Source: Psychrobacter sp. TAE2020 (lineage in GTDB: Bacteria > Pseudomonadota > Gammaproteobacteria > Pseudomonadales > Moraxellaceae). From it: a stretch of 64,000 nucleotides of DNA. The position numbers and the translations under genes are program-made. Below, piece by piece: positions 19,488-30,726 of the stretch (its first letter is position 1; each line of letters begins with the position of its first letter). The stretch lies in assembly GCF_018919485.1 (NCBI RefSeq), contig NZ_JAHLMU010000001.1, positions 1,558,893-1,622,892 of the forward strand, given 5' to 3'. The notes under the pieces are model-generated. The model was not told the origin of the DNA and did no database searches. It saw only the letters and a program-made list of their open reading frames with translations.

Positions 19488-20285
19488 TTACGAGGGCTTC
19501 TTAACTGAGTTCGGCAGTTTATGTAATTGATTGATCATCAGTTCAGCTGCTTTTTGTTCAGCTATACGGCGACTCTCTCCTGACTCAGTAATATTAGGAC
19601 AACCTATGATATTAACTTGACAACGCACTACAAATATCTGATGGGGAGCATTACCTTGAATTTCTAGCAGCTCATAAAATGGTAAATCAAACTGTTTTGC
19701 TTGTAACCATTCTTGCAATCGACTCTTGGCGTCTTTCAGAACTTTTTGCTCATTGACATCATTAATCAAATCACCATACCACCCTAGAACACAATTACGG
19801 GTAACCACGAGGTCTTGACTGTCTAAATAAATAGCCCCCAATAATGACTCCACGGCATCAGCCAAGATCGAAGCACGGTTACGGCCACCGCCTTTACGCT
19901 CACCAGTACCTAAGATCAAGTGATTAGACAAGTCTAAATCTTGGGCAATAATAACTAGGGTTTCTTGACGTACTAAAGTGGCCCGCATACGCGTCAGCCG
20001 ACCTTCGTTTTGGCTGGGATAACGGTGATATAACGCTTCGCCCACGATCATACCTAATAATGCATCTCCCAAAAACTCTAAGCGCTCATAGTTTTTTTTG
20101 CTGTCGAAAGAACGATGAGTCAAAGCCAGCTTGGGTAGACTAGGATCTTTGAACACGTAACCTAGCTTACGTGTCAATACGGCTAAACGCTTTATAAAGT
20201 CAGCGTTGATGGAGACAGCTTTAGTATCTATACTAGTATTAGTGGCCAAGTTCAGCGCCTGATGCGGTATTAAGTTTGATTTCAT
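19488..20285 (-). CDS. rnc: Ribonuclease III
   Basis: Double-strand-specific endoribonuclease that processes rRNA precursors and many mRNAs. The signature ERLEFLGDALLGMIVGEAL contains the catalytic Glu and Asp residues. ILADAVESLLGAIYLD carries the second acidic pair. A dsRNA-binding domain (about 185-255) ends with RRIAEQKAAELMINQL. The 265 residues exceed the 226 of E. coli, chiefly by an N-terminal extension of about 30. It precedes era and follows the broken DUF4845 gene, the order seen in Pseudomonas and Acinetobacter. Confidence 0.96.
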   Translation of the reverse strand: MKSNLIPHQALNLATNTSIDTKAVSINADFIKRLAVLTRKLGYVFKDPSLPKLALTHRSFDSKKNYERLEFLGDALLGMIVGEALYHRYPSQNEGRLTRMRATLVRQETLVIIAQDLDLSNHLILGTGERKGGGRNRASILADAVESLLGAIYLDSQDLVVTRNCVLGWYGDLINDVNEQKVLKDAKSRLQEWLQAKQFDLPFYELLEIQGNAPHQIFVVRCQVNIIGCPNITESGESRRIAEQKAAELMINQLHKLPNSVKKPS

Positions 20286-20362
20286 GCGTGATTTTTGACT
20301 ATCCTATTGGTATTACTAATCAGATTACTGACATTGTATAAATGAGTAAAAATATTTAACCC

Positions 20363-20749
20363 TTACTCAACTAGAGTAAACTCAATACCGCCTTCGAAAC
20401 GGCTTACAATGTCAATGTTAGCAAAAAATTTATGGGTCTCAACGTATTTTTTATAGACGGCCAATTGGCCGATTTTTTTATTAGTAAAGGTAATTCTCTC
20501 TTCCACCTTACTATCATAATCGCCACTGATAGTAAGCTGCCTATCAACTCAAGTAATGAATTGCTTGGCTGTTTCATTATTAAGATTAGCTTGCTGTAAT
20601 TGATCAGTCAAAATTTTTGTAAACTAATAATCGCCTATTTGTGCCGGTACAATAGCGATAAGAAGCTTACCTGCGACTAAGATAATCAGCGTTAGCAAAA
20701 TGATACTAGCGCCACGCTGTAAAGGTATACCAGTCAAGTGCTGCAACAT
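20363..20749 (-). pseudogene. DUF4845-family membrane protein gene with two in-frame stops
   Basis: Starting at the ATG at 20749, the frame reads MLQHLTGIPLQRGASIILLT and on through an N-terminal membrane helix to GDY. It then hits TAG at codon 42 (20624-20626). It continues as FTKILTDQLQQANLNNETAK to TGA at codon 67 (20549-20551). The last segment includes ISGDYDSKVEERITF and SRFEGGIEFTLVE before the natural TAA at 20363-20365. The whole 128-residue frame is otherwise uninterrupted, without indels. The QRGAS N-terminus and the position between lepB and rnc match the DUF4845 proteins of Pseudomonas and Acinetobacter, whose function is unknown. Two nonsense mutations without frameshift suggest recent inactivation. 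Confidence 0.82.
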
Positions 20750-20847
20750 ATCAACCCCTAATAAATTACAAAAAAACACTCTCCCTACTGTATAAGACTA
20801 GTTAGTTAAGCGCAGTTATTCGGTAATAATTAGTAGGTTGATAAGGC

Positions 20848-21750
20848 TTAATCTATAGAGTCGTTACGTGCAAAAGTAGGTAAGTTAAGACCTGGCGGCT
20901 TATGCATCCATATATATACCGCTTTACCTGCTAAGTTATCATCTGGAACAAAGCCCCAAAAACGTCCATCGGCACTGCGATCACGGTTATCACCCATAAC
21001 GAAATACTGGCCTTCAGGAACAGTAATACGCCATTGAGTCCCTAATGAGCTCACCACTTCTGGTGATTTTTGTTGCAAAAAAGGGGCATACTGCGAGCTA
21101 TTCATGCCCGGTAGATAGCGCACTAAGTGCTGATGCTGACCTTGGGTTTCTTGAAAATACTGTACTTGTTGTTCTTCTTGTTGCCCCAGTTCTATCGCTT
21201 CGTTTTCAGTCAATACTTGTCCTGGAGCTATGGGCCCTGGATTATATAATTGCGAAGTTAGCTGAGGATCGGCCTCGAAAGCTACTGATTTAGTTTCAAC
21301 AGGGACATCGTTAATCGATAGTTGACCATTACTATAGCTGACACTATCACCCGGCAAGCCAATCAAGCGCTTAATATAATAAATGCTTGGGTTTTCTGGA
21401 TAACGAAACACCATAACATCACCGTGTTCAGGACTGCCTGTCTCTAATACTTTGTTATAAGTTAACGGTAAACGCACACCATAAGCATATTTATTGACGG
21501 CAATAAAGTCACCAGTATATAAAGTGGGCACCATCGAAGACGAGGGGATATTGAACGGCTCAATTAAAAACGAGCGGACAATTAACACCACTGCTAACAC
21601 TGGGAAAAAGTCGTAAGCCCAGCGTACCGGCCAGCTTTCTTTACCACGGCCCTGAGTTTTACGTTGCTTAAATACTAGCTTGTCTAATAACCAAAGCAGC
21701 CCTAAGCCCAAAGTTAATGGCACTAAAACTAAATTAAAATCAAAATCCAT
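20848..21750 (-). CDS. lepB: Signal peptidase I
   Basis: Inner-membrane serine protease that removes Sec and Tat signal peptides. Two N-terminal membrane helices (about 5-25 and 45-62) precede the catalytic domain. The nucleophile is Ser72 in NIPSSSMVPTL and the general base is Lys127 in YYIKRLIGLPGD. The family motif GDNRDRSADGRFWG lies near residue 255. A Gln/Glu-rich insertion (near 185-205) enlarges the beta domain. The 300 residues are near the E. coli length of 324. It follows lepA by 80 bp, the usual operon pairing. Confidence 0.96.
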   Translation of the reverse strand: MDFDFNLVLVPLTLGLGLLWLLDKLVFKQRKTQGRGKESWPVRWAYDFFPVLAVVLIVRSFLIEPFNIPSSSMVPTLYTGDFIAVNKYAYGVRLPLTYNKVLETGSPEHGDVMVFRYPENPSIYYIKRLIGLPGDSVSYSNGQLSINDVPVETKSVAFEADPQLTSQLYNPGPIAPGQVLTENEAIELGQQEEQQVQYFQETQGQHQHLVRYLPGMNSSQYAPFLQQKSPEVVSSLGTQWRITVPEGQYFVMGDNRDRSADGRFWGFVPDDNLAGKAVYIWMHKPPGLNLPTFARNDSID

Positions 21751-21830
21751 ACTTAACTGCCTATTAGCGAGCTGCTTATTTTGTAAGTGATAACTACCGA
21801 TAGCGGTGCGCTATTTAGTTTACTGGCAAC

Positions 21831-23627
21831 TTAATCTACCTGCAAGACCGCTAAGAAAGCTTCTTGCGGAATCTCCACATTACCCACTTGCTTCATGCGT
21901 TTTTTACCCGCTTTTTGCTTAGAGAGTAGCTTTTTCTTACGCGACACATCACCGCCATAACATTTAGCCAAGACATCTTTGCGCATGGCTTTCACCGTAC
22001 TACGGCCAATGATTTGGCTACCAATAGCGGCTTGAATAGCCACATCAAACATTTGACGCGGGATCAGCTCTTTCATCTTACCAACTAAGGCATTACCACG
22101 ATAACGCGACTGAGTTTCATGGACAATCATCGCTAAAGCATCAACTTTGTCACCGTTAATTAATACATCAACTTTGACCAACTTATCAACTTGATAGCGC
22201 TCAAAATTATAATCGAGTGAGGCAAAACCCCGAGAGACTGACTTTAGGCGATCAAAGAAGTCCATCACCACCTCACCCATTGGAATATCAAATATTAGCT
22301 GTACTTGTCGACCCATAAAGCGCATGTCGACTTGTACACCGCGACGCTCAATACACAAAGTCATGACGTTACCCAAATACTCTTGCGGCACTAAAATCTG
22401 ACAACGGGCAATCGGTTCACGGAATTCTTCAATATTATTTGGTTCAGGCAAACGTGAGGGATTATCAACATAGATAACTTCACCGTCTTTTTTCATAATC
22501 TCATAAATAACAGAAGGCGCAGTAGTGATCAAATCTAAGTCGTATTCACGCTCTAAACGCTCTTGGATGATCTCCATATGCAGCATACCTAAGAAGCCAC
22601 AACGAAAACCAAAGCCAAGCGCATCAGAAGTATCCGGCTCAAAAAACAGCGAAGCATCATTGATCTGTAGTTTCTGTAAAGCTTCACGGAATTTTTCAAA
22701 ATCAGTGGATTCGACTGGGAACATACCAGCATAAACTTGCGGGGTAATTTGCTTAAAGCCAGGAATACGTTCAACATCAGGAGTTTTGGCGTGAGTAATA
22801 GTATCGCCGACGGGAGCACCAGCAATATCTTTAATACCAGCAATAATAAAACCAACTTCGCCAGCTTCTAGAATACCGGTATCTAGTGGTTTTGGGGTAA
22901 ACACCCCGATTGAGCCTACTAGATGCGCCTCTTGGGTTGACTTAATATAAAGCTTATCGCCTTTTTTGATAGTGCCTTCGCGCACACGCACTAGTGAGAC
23001 TACACCCAAATAGTTATCAAACCATGAGTCGATGATTAGTGCTTGTAATGGCGCCTCACGATCACCCGTTGGCGCAGGGATAAACGCTACTAACGCCTCC
23101 AACAGCTTATCAACACCTAAGCCCGACTTAGCCGACACCCTCGGGGCATCAACAGCATCGATACCTATAATGTCTTCAATCTCTTGAATCACACGCTCAG
23201 GCTCAACTTGTGGTAAGTCAATTTTGTTAAGCACGGCCATGACTTCTAGGCCTTGATCCACTGCAGTATAGCAGTTGGCAACCGACTGGGCTTCTACCCC
23301 TTGCGCGGCATCCACTACCAATAGCGCACCTTCACAAGCCGCTAGTGAGCGCGAAACTTCATAAGAAAAATCGACGTGACCTGGCGTATCAATAAAATTA
23401 AGTTGATAACGCTCGCCATTAGGATGATCATAAAACAGCGTTACGGATTGCGCTTTGATAGTGATACCGCGCTCGCGCTCAATGTCCATGGAGTCAAGCA
23501 CTTGTGCCTGCATCTCACGATCTTGTAGCGCACCGCACATCTGAATAAAACGATCGGCAAGGGTCGATTTGCCATGATCAATGTGGGCAATAATAGAGAA
23601 ATTACGAATATTGGCTAATGCAGTCAC
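21831..23627 (-). CDS. lepA: Elongation factor 4 (LepA)
   Basis: Translational GTPase of the EF-G family, implicated in back-translocation and in 30S assembly and initiation. G1 is AHIDHGKST near residue 13, switch II is [16 protein letters not shown], and G4 is NKIDLP. The LepA-specific C-terminal domain ends with [20 protein letters not shown] and [10 protein letters not shown]. The 598 residues match the family (599 in E. coli). It is the first gene of the lepA-lepB-DUF4845-rnc-era-recO-pdxJ run. Confidence 0.97.
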   Translation of the reverse strand: MTALANIRNFSIIAHIDHGKSTLADRFIQMCGALQDREMQAQVLDSMDIERERGITIKAQSVTLFYDHPNGERYQLNFIDTPGHVDFSYEVSRSLAACEGALLVVDAAQGVEAQSVANCYTAVDQGLEVMAVLNKIDLPQVEPERVIQEIEDIIGIDAVDAPRVSAKSGLGVDKLLEALVAFIPAPTGDREAPLQALIIDSWFDNYLGVVSLVRVREGTIKKGDKLYIKSTQEAHLVGSIGVFTPKPLDTGILEAGEVGFIIAGIKDIAGAPVGDTITHAKTPDVERIPGFKQITPQVYAGMFPVESTDFEKFREALQKLQINDASLFFEPDTSDALGFGFRCGFLGMLHMEIIQERLEREYDLDLITTAPSVIYEIMKKDGEVIYVDNPSRLPEPNNIEEFREPIARCQILVPQEYLGNVMTLCIERRGVQVDMRFMGRQVQLIFDIPMGEVVMDFFDRLKSVSRGFASLDYNFERYQVDKLVKVDVLINGDKVDALAMIVHETQSRYRGNALVGKMKELIPRQMFDVAIQAAIGSQIIGRSTVKAMRKDVLAKCYGGDVSRKKKLLSKQKAGKKRMKQVGNVEIPQEAFLAVLQVD

Positions 23628-24041
23628 AAAGCGCCTACTAAATAAAGGGAGGTGGGATAATACTAATATATAATCTAAAAAATTTGCGACTACTAGTAAT
23701 TTGAAAAGCTACCATTAGTACGGTCGGTCGTCAAAAATAAAGTCAGTCATCAAATCATTATAAAATAGCGGTAACGCTGCTCGCTACGATTCTCAAACAG
23801 CTGACAGATATCTACAGGTATTCTAGCAGTTTTCTGCTGTAAAGTAAGACGATTTTGTCAGCAAGTATTTGCATACTCACCTTAACCGAAGCTGCAAACT
23901 TAGTTGATAAATCAAAAACATTTGGCTTGTCTTTATATTAAGGCCAGTTGATTCATCACTAGGCGGCAGTACGAGTAATTTGCAACAAGTATTAGCACTG
24001 CTGATTCTTATGCTTAAATCGTTAAGCTAAGAATTTTAGGC
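23628..24041. other. lepA upstream region, no gene seen
   Basis: 414 bp between the lepA start and the tRNA-Met terminator. No reading frame, RNA or clear palindrome was found. A TTGACG on the minus strand near 23725-23730 could be a -35 element for lepA, but the matching -10 is poor. Confidence 0.45.
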
Positions 24042-24068
24042 AAAAAAAAACCAATCGCTAAGGATTGG
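24042..24068 (-). terminator. tRNA-Met terminator
   Basis: On the minus strand, CCAATC and GATTGG form a 6-bp stem with a 6-base loop, directly followed by nine T residues. It lies 45 bp after the tRNA 3' end. Confidence 0.85.
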
Positions 24069-24112
24069 CATTTTAAATTTGAGCAACTAAATTTTTAACA
24101 ACTAGCAATAAA

Positions 24113-24189
24113 TGGTGGCGATGAAGAGACTTGAACTCTTGACCTCACGATTATGAGTCATGCGCTCTAACCAGCTGAGCTACATCGCC
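24113..24189 (-). tRNA. metT: Elongator tRNA-Met (anticodon CAT)
   Basis: A 77-nt cloverleaf on the minus strand beginning GGCGATGTAGCTCAG and ending in encoded CCA. The acceptor stem GGCGATG pairs with CATCGCC. The anticodon loop CTCATAA contains CAT, the T loop is GTTCAAGTC, and the D arm is AGCTCAGCTGGTTAGAGC. Its close similarity to E. coli elongator tRNA-Met, and the fully paired first base, argue against initiator tRNA. A CAT-anticodon tRNA-Ile2 is a less likely alternative. Confidence 0.93.
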
Positions 24190-24203
24190 ATTTAAGGCTC
24201 GGT

Positions 24204-24232
24204 ATTATGCCGATATGGATGACTGACGTCAA
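24204..24232 (-). promoter_or_regulatory. tRNA-Met promoter
   Basis: On the minus strand, TTGACG (24227-24232) and CATAAT (24204-24209) are separated by exactly 17 bp, ending 14 bp before the mature tRNA 5' end. Confidence 0.7.
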
Positions 24233-24340
24233 CCCTTAAGCGGCATTTTTTTCAAAAAAATTTAATTTAATTGAAAATACAGCCTGTTTGCAACAAACAA
24301 GTCTCTAAAAACTAAAGACCTTACTACTTAAAAACTATAT

Positions 24341-24708
<368 letters not shown>

Positions 24709-24712
24709 CGCT

Positions 24713-24721
24713 AGTATAGCA
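24713..24721 (-). promoter_or_regulatory. rnpB extended -10 promoter element
   Basis: On the minus strand TTGCTATACT gives a TGn extended -10 with TATACT at 24713-24718, about 6 bp before the deduced rnpB 5' end. The -35 region is poor, as expected for extended -10 promoters. Confidence 0.6.
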
Positions 24722-24843
24722 AAATTAATCCTAATATCGGAAAGTTTTTTAGCTTATTTTAACAGGTTGTCAAAACTATCAATTTAACTGACATAAAACC
24801 ATTCATTCCAACGAAATCTTAAAGCAAAAGATTTAAAAAACTT

Positions 24844-25566
24844 CTACAGCAAAAAATTCTTAGGCAACATAAAGTCTAAGTTGCTCGATTTAGTTTCTTG
24901 TTGCATAGCTAATGACAACCAATGCGCCGTTGGATAATGCTTAGCTAAATAGTTTTGCAAAAAATCAATCGTACTAGCTGCTATCTGTTCATCTGTCTGA
25001 GCAGCATTGTCATGAATATGGTTATAAACCATACTATGAATCGTTAAGCCGCGCGATTTTATCGCCTCCAAGCTAAGCAAAGTGTGATTGATACTCCCCA
25101 AGCGCCCAGAAGTGACTAAGATAATAGGATAGTTCTGACTAGCAATATAATCTAAGGTTAGTAAGTCTTCTGTTATTGGCACCAGTAAGCCGCCTGCCCC
25201 TTCTAATAGCACTACTTCGTAACCGGCTTGCAAGCTTTGGGTGGCGTCAGTAATCCTCTTAGGATCGAGCATTTGGCCAGCCAGCTTAGCGGATAAATGC
25301 GGTGAAGCAGGTTTTTGATAGCGATGAGGGCAAGTAGTGTAGTCTAAATCACAGGGCTGTAGCGCCATACCCATCAACTGACGATGAGTAATAATATCAT
25401 CAGCAATACCTACCTCATTACTATCTGCATCTATCGCTACGCCAGTCTGTACTAGCTTTTGGGTAATAACATTTTTGCCTTGCTGCATAAGCGCTTTAGC
25501 AATGATGCCAGTAGCATAAGTTTTACCAATATCAGTATCGATACCAGAGATGAATAGCACGCTCAT
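24844..25566 (-). CDS. bioD: Dethiobiotin synthetase
   Basis: ATP-dependent ureido-ring closure converting 7,8-diaminopelargonate and CO2 to dethiobiotin. The P-loop GIDTDIGKTYATG lies at residues 8-20, and LVQTGVAID carries the substrate lysine region. VLLEGAGGLLVPI is the conserved glycine-rich motif near residue 120. The 240 residues are typical. Its start codon overlaps the bioA stop by 4 bp, so the two genes are translationally coupled. The remaining bio genes are not in this window. Confidence 0.95.
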   Translation of the reverse strand: MSVLFISGIDTDIGKTYATGIIAKALMQQGKNVITQKLVQTGVAIDADSNEVGIADDIITHRQLMGMALQPCDLDYTTCPHRYQKPASPHLSAKLAGQMLDPKRITDATQSLQAGYEVVLLEGAGGLLVPITEDLLTLDYIASQNYPIILVTSGRLGSINHTLLSLEAIKSRGLTIHSMVYNHIHDNAAQTDEQIAASTIDFLQNYLAKHYPTAHWLSLAMQQETKSSNLDFMLPKNFLL

Positions 25567-26930
25567 AGTGAACCTTTTTCAGTCAAGGGGATATTTTTTC
25601 TCGATAAAGCTTGAGCAATTTGGGTTAAATAACTACTGACGACTTTTAATAAGGCTTGGCATAGCAGCGCAAGCTCATCATTAGTAATGATATAAGGCGG
25701 CATGATATAGACTAATTTACCAAAGGGTCTTACCCAAATACCGTTAGCGATCAACAAAGACTGAAACACTGGCATATCGACGGCATCTTCTAGCTCAATT
25801 ACAGCGACTGCCCCTAAACAGCGTACCTCAGCAACACCTGATAAAGTCGCTGCTGCGGCAAGCTGTTGCTGCATAATGGCTTGCATATTTGCAGTTTTTG
25901 ACTCTATATCATAAGACATAATCAGGTCAATAGAGACACAGGCTAGCGCACAAGCCAGCGGATTGCCCATAAAAGTAGGACCATGCATTAGGGATGGATA
26001 GTCACTTTGGCTGATAGTGTCAGCAATGTGACGTGTGCACAAGGTCGCAGCAAAAGTCATATAACCGCCGGTCAGCGCCTTACCGACCGTCATAATATCG
26101 GGACTGATATTAGCATGCTCACAGGCGAATAATTTACCACTGCGGCCAAAACCGGTCGCAATTTCATCAGCAATCAGCACCACATCATGTTCATCGCATA
26201 GCTTACGCAACAGTTGCAAATACTCAGGGCTATAAAAGCGCATACCCCCCGCGCCTTGGATAATTGGCTCAATAACAAAGCCTGCTAGCTGCTCTGCGTA
26301 CTTGACAAAAAATGCCGTTAATGCGCTACGCTCATCTTCTGTCAAAAGGCGATCAAAACCTAATGGTGGTGCAGGTACGAAATGCTGCATCGGCAATTGA
26401 TTGCCATACAAGCTGTGCATGCCAGCTACCGGGTCACAGATGCTCATGGCATGCCAAGTATCGCCATAATAGCCAGAATGGGTAGAGGCAAACTGCTGCT
26501 TAGTGGGACACTTGCGAGCAATTTGATATTGCAGGGCCATCTTTAGCGCCACTTCTACGGCGATGCTGCCACTGTCAGTATAAAATATCGCATCGAGTCC
26601 AGCGGGCACAATAGCCAGTAGTTTTTTGCCTAGATCTATCGCTGGTTGATGGGTCAAGCCACCGAACATCACATGGGCCATTTTGCCCAACTGTTCAATA
26701 ACAGCAGCATTCAGCTTTGGATGATTATAACCATGAACGCTCGCCCACCATGACGACATGCCGTCAATCAGGCGCGTACCATCTTTAGTGACAATATAAA
26801 TACCATCAGCATAATCAATGACTATGTTGGGATAGCTCGGCGGCAAGCTGGCATAAGGATGCCAGAGATGTTGCTGGTCAAAATCACTAGTTGGTTGATC
26901 ACTAGTCCGCAGATAGTTATTAGCAGTCAT
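25563..26930 (-). CDS. bioA: Adenosylmethionine-8-amino-7-oxononanoate aminotransferase
   Basis: PLP enzyme that uses S-adenosylmethionine as amino donor to make 7,8-diaminopelargonate in biotin synthesis. HLWHPYASL near residue 21 and DGMSSWWASVHGYNHP near 56-71 are BioA signatures. The PLP-contacting Asp lies in LIADEIATGFGRSG and the Schiff-base lysine is K284 in TVGKALTGGY. The 455 residues include about 25 extra at the C-terminus compared with E. coli (429). It heads the bioA-bioD pair. An inverted repeat just upstream of the start could be an operator. Confidence 0.96.
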   Translation of the reverse strand: MTANNYLRTSDQPTSDFDQQHLWHPYASLPPSYPNIVIDYADGIYIVTKDGTRLIDGMSSWWASVHGYNHPKLNAAVIEQLGKMAHVMFGGLTHQPAIDLGKKLLAIVPAGLDAIFYTDSGSIAVEVALKMALQYQIARKCPTKQQFASTHSGYYGDTWHAMSICDPVAGMHSLYGNQLPMQHFVPAPPLGFDRLLTEDERSALTAFFVKYAEQLAGFVIEPIIQGAGGMRFYSPEYLQLLRKLCDEHDVVLIADEIATGFGRSGKLFACEHANISPDIMTVGKALTGGYMTFAATLCTRHIADTISQSDYPSLMHGPTFMGNPLACALACVSIDLIMSYDIESKTANMQAIMQQQLAAAATLSGVAEVRCLGAVAVIELEDAVDMPVFQSLLIANGIWVRPFGKLVYIMPPYIITNDELALLCQALLKVVSSYLTQIAQALSRKNIPLTEKGSL

Positions 26931-26946
26931 TATTCTGTCCCTAAGA

Positions 26947-26971
26947 TGTTGGTTTTATACTAAGTCCAACA
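26947..26971. promoter_or_regulatory. Inverted repeat 16 bp upstream of bioA
   Basis: TGTTGG (26947-26952) and CCAACA (26966-26971) form a perfect 6-bp repeat around 13 bp. Its closeness to the bioA start suggests an operator or a leader hairpin. It does not look like the E. coli BirA operator. Confidence 0.3.
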
Positions 26972-27141
26972 ATCTACTAAACTCACCGGCCTAATAAGCG
27001 CGGTAAGTTAGTGCTGGCACGCCCTTTGCTAGTTAGCTTAGATTTTTGCCAAACTTATTATCATAGATAGCGGATTAGAGGCAGGTAGTAGTTGCTAGTG
27101 ATGGTTAATACTTGCATTTAACTGGAGCGTTTTACTAGGAC

Positions 27142-27411
<270 letters not shown>

Positions 27412-27436
27412 CTAACGGTCATTAGGACTCGAACTT

Positions 27437-28270
<834 letters not shown>

Positions 28271-28747
28271 ATGTCAAAAAAATCAAGAAAACCCGAGAAC
28301 CAAATTTGTGCCAACAAAAAAGCGCGGCATGAGTATTTTATTGAAGAAACCTTTGAGGCAGGAGTAGTCTTACAAGGGTGGGAAGTGAAAGCCATTCGCG
28401 CTGGTAAAATGACAATTACCGAAGCTTATGTCATCTTCCGTAATGGAGAAGCTTTTCTTTTTGGCTCGCATATTCAACCGCTGCTAAGTAGCTCGACTCA
28501 TGTTAGCCCTGATGGTATTCGTACTCGTAAGTTGCTGCTTAATCGCCGAGAGATTGAGAAGCTGTTTGGTGCGGTCAATCAAAAGGGTTATTCCTGCGTG
28601 CCCTTATCTTGCTACTGGAAAAACTCCTTAGTCAAATGTCAGATTGGGTTAGCATTAGGTAAAAAACAACATGATAAACGCAAGACCTTAAAAGATCGCG
28701 ACTGGGAACGTGACAAACAGCGTGGCTTTAAACAGCATTTAGACTAA
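28271..28747 (+). CDS. smpB: SsrA-binding protein SmpB
   Basis: Partner of tmRNA in trans-translation, placing the tRNA-like domain in the A site of stalled ribosomes. The core begins [21 protein letters not shown] and contains [13 protein letters not shown] and [11 protein letters not shown]. The positively charged tail [20 protein letters not shown], needed in the mRNA channel, is intact. The 158 residues match the E. coli length of 160. GAGGAGGATCCT precedes the ATG. It is monocistronic, with a strong terminator; ssrA is not in the window. Confidence 0.97.
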   Translation: MSKKSRKPENQICANKKARHEYFIEETFEAGVVLQGWEVKAIRAGKMTITEAYVIFRNGEAFLFGSHIQPLLSSSTHVSPDGIRTRKLLLNRREIEKLFGAVNQKGYSCVPLSCYWKNSLVKCQIGLALGKKQHDKRKTLKDRDWERDKQRGFKQHLD

Positions 28748-28779
28748 GTGTTTTGATAAAAAACACAGCTAATATGCAG

Positions 28780-28822
28780 AAAAAAAGGACGACTTAGTAA
28801 TCACTGAGTCGTCCTTTTTTTG
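28780..28822 (+). terminator. smpB terminator
   Basis: Long stem of about 17 bp with one G-T pair (GGACGACTTAGT with ACTGAGTCGTCC), flanked by A7 and T7. It is also usable on the minus strand for the convergent rarD gene. Confidence 0.9.
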
Positions 28823-28908
28823 GGTTAAATCTTAACATTTATGGCCTGGCTAATAGGGCTGTCATTAATACGTTTTCACTAATATTATTCAATAAATAGC
28901 CGCTAAAC

Positions 28909-29919
28909 CTAGACCGCTTGCGAGACTGTAAGCTGTTGCTGCGGTTTACGCGCGCGACGCAGTTGGCGAATACCGTGGATAATCAAAAACACAATACCTA
29001 GCCAGATCAAACCATAGCTATATATCATCGCAGATTCAAATGGATTTCCCAGTACAGTTATCGCCAAGATAAATAACAATGCCGGCTCCAAATAACTCAT
29101 CATGCCATAGACGTTTACTGGCAACATTTGACTGGCATCGACGTTAGTTTTCATTGCTAAGACGCTCAAAATACCAAGCCCTGTCAGCATAGCTATAAAG
29201 AACCAAGATCCAGATACTAGGCCTAAACTACTTGGTTCAAAGAACACTAAATAACCGAGTGCAAAGGGTACAAAGATAGTCAAATCAATCAGTAAGCCGG
29301 TCACCGCCCCAATGCCTTGCAAGCGACGCAGAATATAATACATAGGATAAGTACCACATACCCACAGAGTTGCCCAAGAGACGCTTTGCGTACGTATAAT
29401 TTCACTACCTACACCTAAAGCGGCAAAAGCAACGGCTAACCACTGCAAGCGGCTTAATTTCTCACCGAATAGCACACAGCCGAACACCACCATCATTAAC
29501 GGAAATAAGAAATACCCCATAGCGGTTTGTACGCCTTGGCCGTTCACTGGTGCCCACATAAACAACCAAAACTGACTCAAAAATATCGGTGTTGGTAACA
29601 GTAACCATGCCCACTGCTTAACTGAGCCTAAGCTCCTCAATTTAGCAATATGAGTACTCAAACCCCCACTAATCACTAAGTAACCTATCAGCGCCGCCCA
29701 CATCGCCAGCATACGCCAGATAAAAACTTGTGTCCCTGATAGCGGTGCCAAAAAGCTACTGTAAGCATAGAGTACTCCGAATAGCAGATTGGACAATACC
29801 GCTAGCGCTACGCCCATCATTAAAGTGCGCTGCTGTGCGCTACCCGTGGTCCACATCGCTGGCATCGGTAAGCGTGCCAGCGTTGAGGCTACAGTGTTAG
29901 CTAAGGTTGAAGTAGACAT
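28909..29919 (-). CDS. rarD: RarD-type EamA permease
   Basis: Ten-helix inner-membrane transporter of the drug/metabolite superfamily, RarD branch. MGVALAVLSNLLFGVLYAYSS and FIWRMLAMWAALIGYL resemble RarD, including the W-R-M element in the second helix. Several regularly spaced hydrophobic segments follow to residue 320. RarD was named for a chloramphenicol-sensitivity phenotype, and its substrate is not known. At 336 residues it is somewhat longer than E. coli RarD (296), with about 25 extra N-terminal residues. It is divergent from an Lrp/AsnC regulator 290 bp away, which may control it. Confidence 0.8.
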   Translation of the reverse strand: MSTSTLANTVASTLARLPMPAMWTTGSAQQRTLMMGVALAVLSNLLFGVLYAYSSFLAPLSGTQVFIWRMLAMWAALIGYLVISGGLSTHIAKLRSLGSVKQWAWLLLPTPIFLSQFWLFMWAPVNGQGVQTAMGYFLFPLMMVVFGCVLFGEKLSRLQWLAVAFAALGVGSEIIRTQSVSWATLWVCGTYPMYYILRRLQGIGAVTGLLIDLTIFVPFALGYLVFFEPSSLGLVSGSWFFIAMLTGLGILSVLAMKTNVDASQMLPVNVYGMMSYLEPALLFILAITVLGNPFESAMIYSYGLIWLGIVFLIIHGIRQLRRARKPQQQLTVSQAV

Positions 29920-30212
29920 AAGGCACCTTGAGTGGCATTAGCAGTTAAAAAATACTTCATGATCACTATTATTATTATTTTTGAGCGAGAAGTAGGGTTG
30001 ATAAGGAATAGTTTATAGTTAGCAGATGAGAAAATATTTCTATATTCAATTAGATATGAACATATTTATCTTAATATTGAGTAAAATATCAATAAATTCT
30101 TATTTTATAACTTATAGTGATAACACTTCTATAATTAAGCCAAATATGTTCGCAGTTTGATTCGTTGAACCCCATTCATTATTCATTATTTATACTCTTA
30201 GAGATCAACCTT

Positions 30213-30680
30213 ATGCTCCAGCCATTAGACAATACTGATAAAGCCATTTTGAATTTGCTGCAAGATGACGCCACCCTACCGTTAAAAACTGTTGCAGAAC
30301 ACGTCAATGTTTCTATCGCTACTGCGCAACGTCGGGTGCAAGCTCTAATAGATAACGGGGTGATTACTAAGCAAGTGGCTATCGTCGACCCTAATAAAGT
30401 TGGCTATAGCTTGACGGCCGTAGTGATGGTAGAAATGGAGCGCTCCAATAACTCTATGCAGCATCGATTCGAGCGCTTAATGAACGCCCAAGCGCAAGTG
30501 ATGAGCTGTTATGAAGTATCTGGCGATGCTGACTTTATGCTTATGGTCAGTGCGAAGAATATGAGCGACTATCATCAATTTACCCGCAGTCTACTCACTT
30601 ACGAAAATAATGTACGCAATTTTAAAAGTCAGTTTGTGATGAACTTTACCAAGAGTGGTACGAAGATTTATTTAGATTAA
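30213..30680 (+). CDS. Lrp/AsnC family transcriptional regulator
   Basis: Feast-famine regulator with an N-terminal helix-turn-helix (LDNTDKAILNLLQDDA and VNVSIATAQRRVQALIDNGV, residues 5-55) and a C-terminal RAM/ACT-like ligand domain (about 70-150, with YEVSGDADFMLMV). The ATG at 30213 gives 155 residues, a normal Lrp-family length. A longer frame from a TTG at 30165 would add 16 residues not expected in the family. It is divergent from rarD, and such pairs often regulate amino acid or metabolite export, so rarD is a plausible target. Effector unknown. Confidence 0.9.
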   Translation: MLQPLDNTDKAILNLLQDDATLPLKTVAEHVNVSIATAQRRVQALIDNGVITKQVAIVDPNKVGYSLTAVVMVEMERSNNSMQHRFERLMNAQAQVMSCYEVSGDADFMLMVSAKNMSDYHQFTRSLLTYENNVRNFKSQFVMNFTKSGTKIYLD

Positions 30681-30726
30681 TAACCATTGTTAATAACTGC
30701 TGACAGCTACTAGGTGATGGATAATA

